Source: Litchfieldia alkalitelluris
GTDB lineage: Bacteria; Bacillota; Bacilli; Bacillales; Bacillaceae_L
Assembly: GCF_002019645.1 (NCBI RefSeq)
Contig: NZ_KV917374.1
Coordinates: forward strand, 3,546,696 to 3,610,695
Direction: 5' to 3'
Length of the DNA: 64,000 nt
Shown here: piece by piece, positions 16,763-26,419 of the stretch
Layout: each line of letters opens with the position of its first letter
Numbering within the stretch: position 1 is the stretch's first letter
Translations under genes and position numbers: made by a program
The notes under the pieces: generated by a model
Databases searched by the model: none
Told to the model about the DNA's origin: nothing
Seen by the model: only the letters and a program-made list of their open reading frames with translations

Positions 16763-18604
16763 TTAAGCTTTCGTATCAGCTAACTTCTTTTTCTTAGCGA
16801 TTTTTTCACGTTCATTTTTATCAAGTATTTTTTTACGTAAACGAATTGATTCTGGTGTAATCTCACAGTATTCATCTTCATTTAAATATTCAAGAGATTG
16901 TTCAAGGGACATTAGTCTTGGTTTTTTCATACTTACAGTCTGATCTTTATTAGCAGAACGGATGTTAGTCGCTTGTTTCATTTTACAAATATTTACTACT
17001 AAATCATTCTCACGATTATGTTCCCCTACTATCATACCTTCGTAAACATCCACACCTGGCTCAATAAAGATAACACCACGGTCTTCAATCCCCATAATAC
17101 CATATGATGATGCTTTACCATTTTCCATTGATACAAGAACACCTTGACGTCTTCCACCCACTTGGCCAGGCTGCATTGGTTGATAGCTATCAAAAGTATG
17201 GTTGATAATTCCGTAACCACGAGTTAGAGATAAAAACTCTGTAGAATAACCAATTAGACCTCTAGCAGGAACCATAAATATTAAGCGAACTTGCCCACTA
17301 CCATTATTAATCATATCAACCATTTCACCTTTACGTGCACCAATTGATTCCATAATAGCACCTGTATGCTCTTCAGGTACATCAATTTGGACACGCTCAA
17401 CAGGTTCACAACGAACACCATCGACTTCTTTAACAATAACTTCTGGTTTAGATACTTGCAATTCATATCCTTCACGTCTCATATTTTCAATTAAAATAGA
17501 AAGGTGAAGTTCCCCACGTCCTGAAACTACCCAAGCATCCGGAGATTCTGTATTATCAACACGTAAACTAACATCCGTTTGAAGCTGAGCTCTAAGTCTC
17601 TCTTCGATTTTACGAGATGTTACAAATTTACCTTCACGACCAGCAAATGGACTGTTATTCACTAAGAAAGTCATTTGTAACGTTGGTTCGTCAATTCGAA
17701 GGATAGGAAGAGCATCTTGATGATCTACTGGACATACAGTTTCACCAACATTTATATCTTCCATTCCGGAAACTGCAACAAGATCACCCGCTACAGCTTC
17801 TTCAATTTCAACTCTCTTTAGACCGATAAAACCAAATAGTTTTGTAACTCTAAACTGTTTAGCTGTTCCATCAAGTTTCATTAGAGCAACCTGTTGGCCA
17901 ACCTTCATTGTGCCACGAAATACCCTACCAATACCAATACGACCTACATAGTCGTTGTAGTCTAATAAAGCAACTTGGAACTGAAGCGGCTCCTCGCGGT
18001 TATCAATAGGTGCAGGAATATTTTCTACAATCATATCAAATAAAGCTTCCATGTTATCATCTTGCTTTTCAGGGTTAGTACTAGCTGTCCCATTTATAGC
18101 TGATGCATAAACCACAGGAAAGTCTAATTGTTCTTCAGTAGCCTCTAACTCAATAAAAAGGTCGATAACTTCATCAACAACCTCTGCAGGTCTTGCAAAA
18201 TCACGATCAATTTTATTAACAACTACGATTGGAGTTAAATTTTGCTCAAGAGCTTTCTTTAAAACAAATCGTGTTTGTGGCATTGTTCCTTCATATGCAT
18301 CTACAACTAGTAGAACACCATCTACCATTTTCATGATACGCTCTACTTCTCCACCAAAGTCAGCATGTCCTGGTGTATCCATAATATTGATTCTTGTACC
18401 TTTATAATTAATTGCTGTATTTTTTGCTAAAATTGTAATTCCACGCTCACGCTCTAAATCATTAGAATCCATGGCACGTTCTTCAACTTGCTCATTAGTT
18501 CTAAATGTTCCTGATTGATGAAGTAACTTGTCAACTAGCGTTGTTTTTCCATGGTCAACGTGGGCAATAATCGCGATATTTCTTATATCATTACGAATGT
18601 TCAA
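16763..18604 (-). CDS. typA: Ribosome-associated translational GTPase TypA/BipA
   Basis: A 613-residue translational GTPase. The G domain has G1 AHVDHGKTTL, G3 DTPGHADFGG and G4 VNKID; it is followed by the beta-barrel domain, EF-G-like domains III and V, and the BipA-specific C-terminal domain with a Lys-rich tail. TypA binds the ribosome at the A site and assists 50S assembly and stress or cold responses. The start is a TTG (MNIRNDIRNIAII) with GGAGAT upstream, as conserved in alignment to homologues. Upstream lie 350 bases without genes; downstream is a terminator, so it is monocistronic. Confidence 0.97.
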   Translation of the reverse strand: MNIRNDIRNIAIIAHVDHGKTTLVDKLLHQSGTFRTNEQVEERAMDSNDLERERGITILAKNTAINYKGTRINIMDTPGHADFGGEVERIMKMVDGVLLVVDAYEGTMPQTRFVLKKALEQNLTPIVVVNKIDRDFARPAEVVDEVIDLFIELEATEEQLDFPVVYASAINGTASTNPEKQDDNMEALFDMIVENIPAPIDNREEPLQFQVALLDYNDYVGRIGIGRVFRGTMKVGQQVALMKLDGTAKQFRVTKLFGFIGLKRVEIEEAVAGDLVAVSGMEDINVGETVCPVDHQDALPILRIDEPTLQMTFLVNNSPFAGREGKFVTSRKIEERLRAQLQTDVSLRVDNTESPDAWVVSGRGELHLSILIENMRREGYELQVSKPEVIVKEVDGVRCEPVERVQIDVPEEHTGAIMESIGARKGEMVDMINNGSGQVRLIFMVPARGLIGYSTEFLSLTRGYGIINHTFDSYQPMQPGQVGGRRQGVLVSMENGKASSYGIMGIEDRGVIFIEPGVDVYEGMIVGEHNRENDLVVNICKMKQATNIRSANKDQTVSMKKPRLMSLEQSLEYLNEDEYCEITPESIRLRKKILDKNEREKIAKKKKLADTKA

Positions 18605-18955
18605 CCTCTGTCATCTCCTATATTTTCTTATTTAAGTAGACGGATGTAGCCAAAATCTATAGTTGTACAACTTAGTAATGAGGTATTTTATATAAATTCC
18701 ACATAAAAAGTGGTCCAGATTTATAGCTTAAAATTAGTCTAATTAGCAACTTTTTCAATAACTAAAACATTATACCATAAACATACTAGAAATGATGAAT
18801 GTTATTTTGTTAAAATAAACATGTTATTATATTTATTATTAAGCTTTCTTATATTCTTATGTGTTTTCCATTAAAATCTAATTAGTAAAAATCAACAAAA
18901 GGTATAACGGAGCCTATTTAAAAGAATCTAAAACCTGATAAGAGGTGTGCAAGTG
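18605..18955. other. Intergenic region between divergent typA and ylaF
   Basis: About 350 AT-rich bases. It must hold the promoters of typA and ylaF. I see no clear promoter match, hairpin or small gene in it. Confidence 0.6.
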
Positions 18956-19141
18956 ATGAAATCAATAAATATAACCATGCTTATTTTTTCTTTGTTAACA
19001 GTAATCTGTATGATGTCTATAGGAATAGCCATTGCAGAAAGAAGTATTTTAGGTACTATTTTATCCATTTTAGCTGTAATTATAGTCATGGGTTTCGGTT
19101 TTGTTACAAAGAAAAAGATGCGTGAAAAAAGCAACCTATAA
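18956..19141 (+). CDS. ylaF: YlaF-like small membrane protein
   Basis: A 61-residue protein with two membrane helices and a basic C-terminal tail (KKKMREK), matching the short YlaF/DUF5325 proteins located next to typA. Function is unknown. I choose the ATG at 18956, 9-10 bases after GAGG; GTG codons at 18947 and 18953 are alternatives. It is monocistronic and ends inside a terminator stem shared with yktC. Confidence 0.75.
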   Translation: MKSINITMLIFSLLTVICMMSIGIAIAERSILGTILSILAVIIVMGFGFVTKKKMREKSNL

Positions 19142-19158
19142 TTTCAGGTTGCTTTTTT
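19125..19158. terminator. Bidirectional terminator, ylaF/yktC
   Basis: AAAAAAGCAACCT and its complement around an 8-base loop, with A and T runs on the two sides, between convergent genes. Confidence 0.88.
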
Positions 19159-19171
19159 CTGTCTACGAGTG

Positions 19172-19963
19172 TTATTTTCGAATATATTTAGTTAGAATTT
19201 CTTGATGTATGTTATTTTTAGCGACAAGGATGCTATTTTCTTCTAATAAATTTATTTCATTACCCTCTAAAGTCGTTAGCTTTCCACCGACCTCTTCAAT
19301 CAGAACCATTCCTGCTGCAAAATCCCATGCGGATAGCCTCATTGTTATGTATGCGTCTAGTCTACCCGTAACAACATAGGCAATTTCGAGTGCTGCTGAC
19401 CCATATGACCTTGTCCCTCTAACATCCTTTACCAGCGGTCCTAGTACAGATGGATTTATTCTTTTATTCTCTGTTACCCATGTTGCATTTATACCGATTA
19501 CAGCTTCAGTTAAAGCTGTCTCGTTCAGGTTTGGAATCCTCATTTCATTTAGAAAAGCTCCTTCACCTTGAATAGCATGATACAACTCATCATGAACTAC
19601 ATCATAGATATACCCTAATTTTCCAACTCCATTTTCAAACACCCCAACAGAAATTGCAAAATTTCTTTGTTGATGGACAAAGTTCATCGTTCCATCGATC
19701 GGATCTATGATCCAGATAACCCCTTCTAGAGATTCTAATTGATTCCCAAATCCTTCTTCACCTAGTATCTTATGTGCCGGAAAGGTTTCGTTTATCTTAC
19801 TAATGAAGTATTGCTCTGTTTCTTTATCCATATTTGTGACTAAGTCATCGGCATTTGATTTACTCTGGATGGTGAGCTCTTCTTTAAATGACGTTCGTAT
19901 CCTTTCACCTGCTTCAGTTATCCATTTTTTTGCATATGTATCAATATCATGCCAAATTGTCAT
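19172..19963 (-). CDS. yktC: Inositol monophosphatase family protein (YktC/SuhB)
   Basis: A 263-residue magnesium-dependent phosphatase of the IMPase/SuhB family. Metal and substrate motifs are intact: GEEG, WIIDPIDGTMNFVH and the C-terminal SAWDFAAG. Members hydrolyse inositol 1-phosphate, and some also act on fructose bisphosphate, PAP or NADP; B. subtilis YktC is an inositol monophosphatase. Start: ATG behind GTGAGG. In B. subtilis yktC follows yktB and ykzI; here the same order is kept, but a repeat array and a peptide-transport operon of about 8 kb are inserted between yktC and that group. Confidence 0.92.
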   Translation of the reverse strand: MTIWHDIDTYAKKWITEAGERIRTSFKEELTIQSKSNADDLVTNMDKETEQYFISKINETFPAHKILGEEGFGNQLESLEGVIWIIDPIDGTMNFVHQQRNFAISVGVFENGVGKLGYIYDVVHDELYHAIQGEGAFLNEMRIPNLNETALTEAVIGINATWVTENKRINPSVLGPLVKDVRGTRSYGSAALEIAYVVTGRLDAYITMRLSAWDFAAGMVLIEEVGGKLTTLEGNEINLLEENSILVAKNNIHQEILTKYIRK

Positions 19964-20178
19964 TTTCTTACCTCACTTATAATTAGTTTTCTATATTTTA
20001 GCTTACTTAAGTAAATATAGGAAAGCAACTTTGGTTAAATTGTCCCTATAATAAAATATTTTCTAAATATAATAGTGGGTATCTTCCATGTAAATACCAG
20101 GTTTAAGAATTTTATTTACTATGGTGCGACATACTTATATAACATAAAATGTCTATCCTAAAAATAACTTTGGTTGTG

Positions 20179-20310
20179 GAGTTCCATGTGCTGCGATCCA
20201 ATTGCTTTACGCGGGGTGGTCCGGGAGCCTCCTCGTCGCCTTCGGGGCTCCTGTGGGGTCTCCCGAAACCACTATATCCCGCAGGAGTCAGGTGGCTCTC
20301 CGCTCATTAC
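20179..20310 (+). repeat. Repeat family B, copy 1
   Basis: GC-rich element in AT-rich surroundings, starting GTTCCATGTGCTGCGATCC and ending CTCTCCGCTCATTAC. Internal complementary stretches include GGTCCGGGAGCC/GGGTCTCCCGAAACC and CTCCTG/CAGGAG. It belongs to a repeat type I have seen commonly between genes in Bacillaceae; I know no established name. Confidence 0.85.
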
Positions 20311-20394
20311 ACACTGAGGTATACATTTTCATTCTTCATGGTGCGAAATTCTTATTTAGCATGGAAGTCTACCCTGGAAATAACTTAGTTAGCG

Positions 20395-20528
20395 GAGTTC
20401 CATGAGCTGCGATCCAATTACTTTCCGCGGGGCGGTCCGTGAGCCTCCTCGTCGCTTTGGGAGCTCCTGCGGGGTCTCACGAGACCGCTAGATCCCGCAG
20501 GAGTCAGGTGGCTCTCCGCTCATCATTC
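20395..20528 (+). repeat. Repeat family B, copy 2
   Basis: The second unit of the tandem pair, closer to consensus: GCGGTCCGTGAGCC pairs with GGTCTCACGAGACCGC, and CTCCTGCGGG with CCCGCAGGAG. It has the same orientation as copy 1. Confidence 0.85.
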
Positions 20529-20674
20529 CAACTGGGTTAGTACTTTTTCAACCTTCATGGTGAAAATATTCATTTGCATGGGTGTCTACCCTAAAAATAA
20601 CTAGGCTTATAAATAAGTTACGACCTATGTCTTCTGGATCACACTACATCTTAGTTAATTTCCATATCAAAACA

Positions 20675-20712
20675 CAAAAAAGAACACAGAGACCGCTCAT
20701 CTCTGTGTCCTT
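20675..20712 (-). terminator. Terminator of the peptide-transport operon
   Basis: GACACAGAGA and TCTCTGTGTTC arms around a 7-base loop, followed on the minus strand by TTTTTT, just past the substrate-binding protein gene. Confidence 0.85.
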
Positions 20713-20729
20713 TTGTGAAATCCCTATTT

Positions 20730-22370
20730 TTATTTTGCTCCAGATACAGCCCACTTCTGAAGGTCATGATGGAAGCCAAAGATCTTCGGCGCACCGAAAA
20801 CTACATCATTTGATATAGCTGCATAATCATGGTCAGAGTAAAGTGAGATATATGGTAATTCAGCGTGATGAATATCTTGTAATTCATTATAAATTTGTTG
20901 ACGAACATCTGCATCAGGTTCTGCCTTACCTAAAGTTAGTAATTCATCAACTCTTTCATTTGAGAAGTTCATAAAGTTGTAAGTTCCTTTTGAATCATAA
21001 AGAGCTGAGATCTCTGGATCTAACGTGAATGTGAATCCAATTAATAGTAAATCGAATTCACCAGCTTCCCCTTTTTGCATGATAGTTGGGAAGTCATACG
21101 TCGTCATTTCTACCTTTAATCCAATGGCTTGTAAATCTTGTGTAATTAAATCAGCAGATTGTTCCCGAACCTTATTACCTGTTGGTACAACTAATTGAAT
21201 CGTCTGATTAAAATCCCATCCTGCTTCTTCTAGTAGAGCTTTTGCCTTTTCTTGATTATACGTATATTGTTCTACATCCTTATTTAGATACGGACTTAAA
21301 GATGTGTAAGGACCATCAATAACCTCACCATAGCCTTTTAGAAGGTTATCAACAATTTTTTGACGATCAAGAGCATAAGCAATTGCTTGACGTACCTTTA
21401 CATCCTTAATCGTTTCTGTGTTAAACATCATTGTTTGATACCCGATTGTGGGTTCAATAACAGTTGTTACATTTTCTAAGCTATCCACTGTTTCATAATC
21501 AGTAGGAATAATTTTCCCAATACCACCTGCCACATTCATATGAAGCTCACCTGTTTGTAACTGTGCAACCATATTAGCTGCTGGCATGATTTTCACAAAT
21601 AATTTTGAAAGTTCTGGAGTTCCTAAATAGTAATCACTATTTGCTTCAAACTCAACATATTGATCCTTTGCATATTGTACAAACTTGAATGGCCCATTTG
21701 TAACTGTTGGTTTTTGCATGAATGGATGTTGTGATAATTGCGCTGGATCAACTTCACCTAATATATGTTTAGGTAAGACTAATAATTTAACTCCTAACTG
21801 TTCTTTAATCATATTAGGATCAACAGGCTTACTTGTTTTAAATTCAATCGTTTGTTCATCAATGACCTTCACTGAAGGTATAGATGTCTCTCCTTCTGGT
21901 AGTTTCCCACTTGAATCCAGTCCCTCAAAGGTAGAAATGTAAGCACCAACAGCTGTTTCAACAACTGGGTTAGCAACAAGGTTTAATGTAAATTCTACAT
22001 CAGCAGTAGTAACTGGTGTTCCATCTGACCATTTTGCATTCTTATTTAATTTAATCGTAAAGGTTTGATTATCTGTCGTCTCAAAAGATTCAGCTAACTT
22101 AGGAACGAAGTTTAATGGACCATCCATTTCTAAGAAGCTATCAAACATAAATTTTTGAAGAAAAACAGCCGCTACGTCCCCAGAGTTAATAGGGTTAAAT
22201 CCTGTAGGTGGATTAACCATCCCTAAAAACATTGTACCGGCACTTGCTTTTGCATCATCCCCACTGTTTTCAGGAGAATCTGTAGAGGTTGTATCCCCCC
22301 CACTACAAGCAGCCAATAATAGTAAAGAAAGAATAACTAGAAGATTAATTGCATGTTTAAATTTTTTCAT
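20730..22370 (-). CDS. Peptide ABC transporter substrate-binding lipoprotein
   Basis: A 546-residue SBP_bac_5 (cluster C) binding protein. It has a signal peptide with lipobox LLAAC (Cys22), an acidic Ser/Asp linker, then the family pattern WSDGTPVTTADVEFT, the NGPFKF motif, and VRQAIAYALDRQKIV in the second lobe. It captures peptides or related solutes outside the membrane and delivers them to the permease encoded just upstream. It is the last gene of the operon, 54 bases after the permease and followed by a terminator. Homologues are called DppE, AppA or OppA; the exact ligand cannot be read from sequence, but the operon also encodes an M20 amidohydrolase. Confidence 0.92.
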   Translation of the reverse strand: MKKFKHAINLLVILSLLLLAACSGGDTTSTDSPENSGDDAKASAGTMFLGMVNPPTGFNPINSGDVAAVFLQKFMFDSFLEMDGPLNFVPKLAESFETTDNQTFTIKLNKNAKWSDGTPVTTADVEFTLNLVANPVVETAVGAYISTFEGLDSSGKLPEGETSIPSVKVIDEQTIEFKTSKPVDPNMIKEQLGVKLLVLPKHILGEVDPAQLSQHPFMQKPTVTNGPFKFVQYAKDQYVEFEANSDYYLGTPELSKLFVKIMPAANMVAQLQTGELHMNVAGGIGKIIPTDYETVDSLENVTTVIEPTIGYQTMMFNTETIKDVKVRQAIAYALDRQKIVDNLLKGYGEVIDGPYTSLSPYLNKDVEQYTYNQEKAKALLEEAGWDFNQTIQLVVPTGNKVREQSADLITQDLQAIGLKVEMTTYDFPTIMQKGEAGEFDLLLIGFTFTLDPEISALYDSKGTYNFMNFSNERVDELLTLGKAEPDADVRQQIYNELQDIHHAELPYISLYSDHDYAAISNDVVFGAPKIFGFHHDLQKWAVSGAK

Positions 22371-22424
22371 GATTTGCCCCCCTGGTTTTTATATAAAATT
22401 GTGAATCTACTAGTTTAAAATCTA

Positions 22425-23354
22425 CTATTTTAAGCTTTTAGGATCCATAGCATCACGGAGTCCATCACCCATGAAGTTAATTGATAAAACAGCTAATAAA
22501 ATCATTATTCCTGGTGGAATCCATAGCCATGGCTGTGTGGATAAAACAGTTAGAGACTGTGCTTCATTTAACATATTCCCCCAGCTAGCGGTTGGCGGTT
22601 GAACACCCATACCAAGGAAACTCAAAGATGCCTCTAATATGATTGCTGACGCAATTCCAAATGTTGCATTAACTAAAATAGGCGCTATACAGTTGGGTAG
22701 TATATGTTGAAAGACTATCTTAGGGGATGAATATCCCAAAGCTACACCAGCTTTTACGTAGTCCATCTCTTTAATTGACAAAACGCTCCCTCTGACTAAA
22801 CGCGCAATAGAAGGCCAACCAAGAAGTCCTATAACTAAAATGATATTAAAAAGACTTGGTCCCATAATACTAACCAAAACTAGAATAACCATTAAATATG
22901 GAAAAGACATAAAGACATCTGTTATTCGCATGATAACCATGTCAACCCATTTTCCAAAATAGCCTGCAATTGCTCCAAGGACAGTACCTATAATTACATA
23001 GATAGCTACAGCACCGACTCCTACAGAAAGTGAAACTCTAGAGGCATATATCAACCTGCTTAATAAATCTCGCCCCACCTGGTCTGTCCCTAGAATGTGT
23101 GCTGAAGATGGCCTTGCTGCAAATTCAGCATTAATCTTATACGGACTTATTGGTGCAATTAACGGTGCAAAAATAGCTGTTAGGACAATTAATGTAAAAA
23201 CAACAAGACCAAAAACAGCTAGTTTATGCTTCAGAAACCTTTTAGTAATCAATTGTAGGTAGCTTTCTTCCTCACCCAATAAATCCGCAGGACCTATTGG
23301 TGGCTGGTTTTTAATTGGAACTTCTTGTTCCAGCTTTACATTTGCCATTGACAT
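22425..23354 (-). CDS. Peptide ABC transporter permease (DppC/OppC-like)
   Basis: A 309-residue inner-membrane permease with about six spans, an N-terminal OppC_N segment (FLKHKLAVFGLVVF) and the EAA-type coupling loop region around ALGYSSPKIVFQHILPN, which docks on the ATPases. GGAGG lies seven bases before the ATG. The conserved HILGTDQVGRDLLSRLIYG-type sequence near residue 90 identifies the OppC half of the pair. It is 21 bases downstream of the partner permease and upstream of the binding protein, within one operon. Confidence 0.93.
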   Translation of the reverse strand: MSMANVKLEQEVPIKNQPPIGPADLLGEEESYLQLITKRFLKHKLAVFGLVVFTLIVLTAIFAPLIAPISPYKINAEFAARPSSAHILGTDQVGRDLLSRLIYASRVSLSVGVGAVAIYVIIGTVLGAIAGYFGKWVDMVIMRITDVFMSFPYLMVILVLVSIMGPSLFNIILVIGLLGWPSIARLVRGSVLSIKEMDYVKAGVALGYSSPKIVFQHILPNCIAPILVNATFGIASAIILEASLSFLGMGVQPPTASWGNMLNEAQSLTVLSTQPWLWIPPGIMILLAVLSINFMGDGLRDAMDPKSLK

Positions 23355-23375
23355 TCAATTTCCTCCTTCCTATTA

Positions 23376-24326
23376 TTAGTTGTATTTAATCCTTGGATCT
23401 GCAACAGAATAGAGAAGATCTGCTATTAAATTTGATGACAAAACAACAATTGCAGCCATAAAATTAATAGCCATTAAAGTCGGGTAATCTCTCGATCCTA
23501 TTGATTGGATTGTTAATTGCCCCAATCCGGGCCACTGAAATATTTGTTCCGTTACAACTGCACCTCCTATTAAAAGAGGAATATCAAGTCCAATGACAGT
23601 AATAATAGGAATTAAGGCATTTTTTAGAGCATGTTTATTTGTAACAATAAACTCTCTTAACCCTTTTGCTCTAGCAGTACGTAGATAATCCTGCCCAAGA
23701 ACTTCAAGCATACTTGATCTAACGTAACGTACCATGTTACCAGCTGATGCCGTACCTAAGACTAATGCTGGTAAAATTAAATGTTTAAACGTATCTCCAA
23801 AACCACCATTGCCGCCTAACGTATTCATACCACCTGTTGGAAGGACTTGAAAGATTACAGCAAAAACATAAATTGCCCCTAAACCAAGGAAAAAGTTCGG
23901 AATTGAAATACCTAAAAATGAAACAGTCGTTGTTAAGTAGTCAATCCAGGAGTATTGCCTTGTAGCACTTAAAATCCCGATAGGAATAGCTATTAAATAT
24001 GCAACTATCAAGGAAGCTCCCATTAGTATTAAAGTTGGGCCAATTCGTTTTGCAATCATCTCCCCAACTGGTTCATAGGTTGAAAACGAATAACCAAAGT
24101 CTCCTTTTACTAGGTTTTGAACCCAACGCAAGTACTGTACATAAATTGGATCATTTAATCCTAGCGCTTCTTTACGAATCTCTTTATCAGCCTCTGTAGC
24201 AAAAGGATTCACCTGCATGTCAACAGGATTACCAGGTGCTAGATTGACAATGAAAAAACTAAAGATTGTAACTCCAATTAATACTGGAATGGCAATAAGT
24301 AAACGACGTATAATGTACTGAAACAT
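23376..24326 (-). CDS. Peptide ABC transporter permease (DppB/OppB-like)
   Basis: A 316-residue permease with six spans, opening MFQYIIRRLLIAIPVLIGV, and carrying the coupling-loop region RTARAKGLREFIVTNKHALK. It pairs with the DppC-like protein to form the channel. The frame is open 44 codons further upstream, into the end of the ATPase gene, but GGGGGG just before the ATG at 24324-24326 and the conserved N-terminus fix the start. The gap to the upstream ATPase gene is 23 bases. Confidence 0.93.
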   Translation of the reverse strand: MFQYIIRRLLIAIPVLIGVTIFSFFIVNLAPGNPVDMQVNPFATEADKEIRKEALGLNDPIYVQYLRWVQNLVKGDFGYSFSTYEPVGEMIAKRIGPTLILMGASLIVAYLIAIPIGILSATRQYSWIDYLTTTVSFLGISIPNFFLGLGAIYVFAVIFQVLPTGGMNTLGGNGGFGDTFKHLILPALVLGTASAGNMVRYVRSSMLEVLGQDYLRTARAKGLREFIVTNKHALKNALIPIITVIGLDIPLLIGGAVVTEQIFQWPGLGQLTIQSIGSRDYPTLMAINFMAAIVVLSSNLIADLLYSVADPRIKYN

Positions 24327-24349
24327 AATGTCCCCCCTTTTAGAACTAT

Positions 24350-25366
24350 TTAGGTTAGTGGAAAGTGACAAGCAACAGAGTGGTTTAAACCGATCAAATT
24401 TGGCGCCTGTTTCGAACAAATGCTTTGAGCAATCGGGCATCTGGTATGGAAACTGCAACCTTTTGGTGGGTTAGCTGGACTCGGAACATCACCTTCTATC
24501 ACGATTCTTTCACGGTTTCTAAGATGTGGATTTGGTATTGGGTATGCATTTAACAATACTTTAGAATATGGATGCTTTGGGTTTCTAAAGATTTCTTCTG
24601 TTTTACCAATTTCAACTATCTTTCCTAAGTACATTACTGCAATACGATCGCTAATATATTTAACAGCTCCTAGCCCATGAGCTATAAATAAATAAGTTAA
24701 ATTGAACTCTTTTTGTAGATCTTTTAGTAAATTTAATACTTGCGCCTGAATAGATACATCTAGAGCAGAAACCGGTTCATCACAAACAATCAGTTTTGGA
24801 TGGAGAATGAGTGCCCTAGCGATTCCAATTCGCTGTCGTTGTCCACCGGAAAACTCATGTGGATAACGACTACGATGAAACTTTGTTAACCCAACAATCT
24901 CTAACAATTCGTCCACTTTCCGATTAACCTCTGCACCCTCAGCCAACTTGTGAGCTAACAGTGGTTCAGCCAATAAATCTCCAACACGTTTTCTAGGGTT
25001 TAATGAAGAATATGGATCTTGGAAAATAATCTGCATCTTTGTGCGAACTTTTCTTAACTCAGCACCAGTAATAGTTGAAAGATCTTTACCTTCAAATAAA
25101 ACCTTTCCTTCTGTTAGTTCTTCAAGTTTAACGATTCCACGACCTGTTGTTGATTTACCACACCCTGATTCTCCTACTAGAGATATGGTTTCTCCAGGAA
25201 AGATATCAAAGTTTAGGCCGTCTACTGCTTTTACATGACCTACCGTTCTGGATATGATACCTTTTTTAATGGGGTAATGTATTTTTAAGTTTTCCACTTG
25301 AATTAGTGGCTTGGGGTCAGAAATATTAACTTGTTTTCTAGTTTCAAGCAACGTTTGTGAATTCAT
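24350..25366 (-). CDS. Peptide ABC transporter ATPase (DppF/OppF-like)
   Basis: A 338-residue ATPase subunit: Walker A GESGCGKST, signature FSGGQRQRIGIARAL, Walker B LIVCDEPVSALD, and a C-terminal oligopeptide-transporter domain with four cysteines (CSFHTRCPIAQSIC and VACHFP) that in relatives binds an iron-sulfur cluster. Its ATG overlaps the stop of the upstream ATPase gene by 4 bases (25363-25366), so the two ATPases are translationally coupled, as expected for a heterodimer. Confidence 0.94.
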   Translation of the reverse strand: MNSQTLLETRKQVNISDPKPLIQVENLKIHYPIKKGIISRTVGHVKAVDGLNFDIFPGETISLVGESGCGKSTTGRGIVKLEELTEGKVLFEGKDLSTITGAELRKVRTKMQIIFQDPYSSLNPRKRVGDLLAEPLLAHKLAEGAEVNRKVDELLEIVGLTKFHRSRYPHEFSGGQRQRIGIARALILHPKLIVCDEPVSALDVSIQAQVLNLLKDLQKEFNLTYLFIAHGLGAVKYISDRIAVMYLGKIVEIGKTEEIFRNPKHPYSKVLLNAYPIPNPHLRNRERIVIEGDVPSPANPPKGCSFHTRCPIAQSICSKQAPNLIGLNHSVACHFPLT

Positions 25367-26385
25367 GCCTGAACCTCCTTTCCACTGGAAAAATTAGGAT
25401 TAATTTGCTCATTACTATATAGCCAACAGCGAACTTTATGCTGATTGTCTTTTTCTAGTGAAAGTAGTTCAGGCTTATCACTTAAACATTTGTTTGTAAC
25501 AAATGGGCATCTTGTATGAAATCTGCATCCCTTTGGCATATTGTGTAATGTTGGTACTGATCCTGGTATCGAGTACAACCGTTTATGATTATCATACTCA
25601 AGGTGGGGAATAGATTCGATTAATCCTTTCGTATAAGGATGCTTTGGTTCATCAAAAAGAGTATAAACATCTGCTTCTTCCACAACCTGCCCCGCATACA
25701 TGACCATAACTTTATCGGCCATCTCAGCAATTACACCTAAGTCATGAGTTATCATCATGATTGCAGTGTTTGATTTTTCACGTAATTTCTTCATCAATTC
25801 AAGAATTTGTGCTTGAATCGTAACATCTAGAGCAGTAGTAGGCTCATCAGCTATTAACAGTTTAGGTTGACAGGACAATGCCATTGCTATCATTACACGC
25901 TGTCTCATCCCGCCTGAAAGGGCATGTGGATATTCATTAATAATTGCTTCGGCTCTTGGAATCCCTACATTCTTCAACATTTCTATCGCATAAGATATCG
26001 CCTTCTTTTTTGGCATTTTCATATGAAGTGTAATTAATTCAATCATCTGATTTCCTATTGTAAAAACAGGATTAAGTGATGTCATTGGTTCTTGAAATAT
26101 CATTGATATTTCATTTCCTCGAATGCGTCTCATCTCAGATTCTGTTATGTTTGTTAAATCTTTTCCATTCAATGAAATTGAGCCCTTTTTTATATATCCA
26201 GCTTTCCCAAGGAGTCTCATTACCGAAAGAGATGTTACACTTTTTCCACAACCGGATTCCCCTACAATCCCAATTGTTTCTCCTGGTTTGAGTTGAAATG
26301 TTACTTCTTCAACAGAAATGACTTCACCTTTATCTGTTTTAAAAGCGGTTTGAAGTTTGTTTACCTCTAAAATATGACTGTTCAC
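25363..26385 (-). CDS. Peptide ABC transporter ATPase (DppD/OppD-like)
   Basis: A 340-residue partner ATPase: Walker A GESGCGKSVTS, signature LSGGMRQRVMIAMAL, Walker B LLIADEPTTALD, and the C-terminal cysteine-bearing region (CRFHTRCPFVTNKC, VRCWLY). It energises peptide import with the DppF-like subunit. It follows the M20 amidohydrolase gene by 34 bases in the same direction, so enzyme and transporter are probably one transcript. Confidence 0.94.
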   Translation of the reverse strand: MNSHILEVNKLQTAFKTDKGEVISVEEVTFQLKPGETIGIVGESGCGKSVTSLSVMRLLGKAGYIKKGSISLNGKDLTNITESEMRRIRGNEISMIFQEPMTSLNPVFTIGNQMIELITLHMKMPKKKAISYAIEMLKNVGIPRAEAIINEYPHALSGGMRQRVMIAMALSCQPKLLIADEPTTALDVTIQAQILELMKKLREKSNTAIMMITHDLGVIAEMADKVMVMYAGQVVEEADVYTLFDEPKHPYTKGLIESIPHLEYDNHKRLYSIPGSVPTLHNMPKGCRFHTRCPFVTNKCLSDKPELLSLEKDNQHKVRCWLYSNEQINPNFSSGKEVQA

Positions 26386-26419
26386 GTTAACACCCCCAAA
26401 ATTAATTATTAAACGGAAT

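Larger units (their letters stand above)
20116..20592. repeat. Tandem C-B-C-B-C repeat array
   Basis: Two B elements (20179-20310 and 20395-20528) alternate with three C boxes (20116-20159, 20333-20376, 20552-20592). The repeat period is about 216-219 bases. No reading frame in it looks coding; frames that exist follow the repeat sequence. It lies between yktC and the end of the peptide-transport operon. Confidence 0.8.

Noticed and set aside
20149-20405. Open frames of 67-79 codons inside the repeat array
   Set aside because: They follow the B repeat sequence in two frames, lack ribosome sites and have unnatural composition; they are by-products of the repeat.
20116-20592. CRISPR-like array
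   Set aside because: Units are over 200 bases, imperfect, and both parts recur elsewhere in the window; there are no unique 30-40 base spacers and no cas genes.
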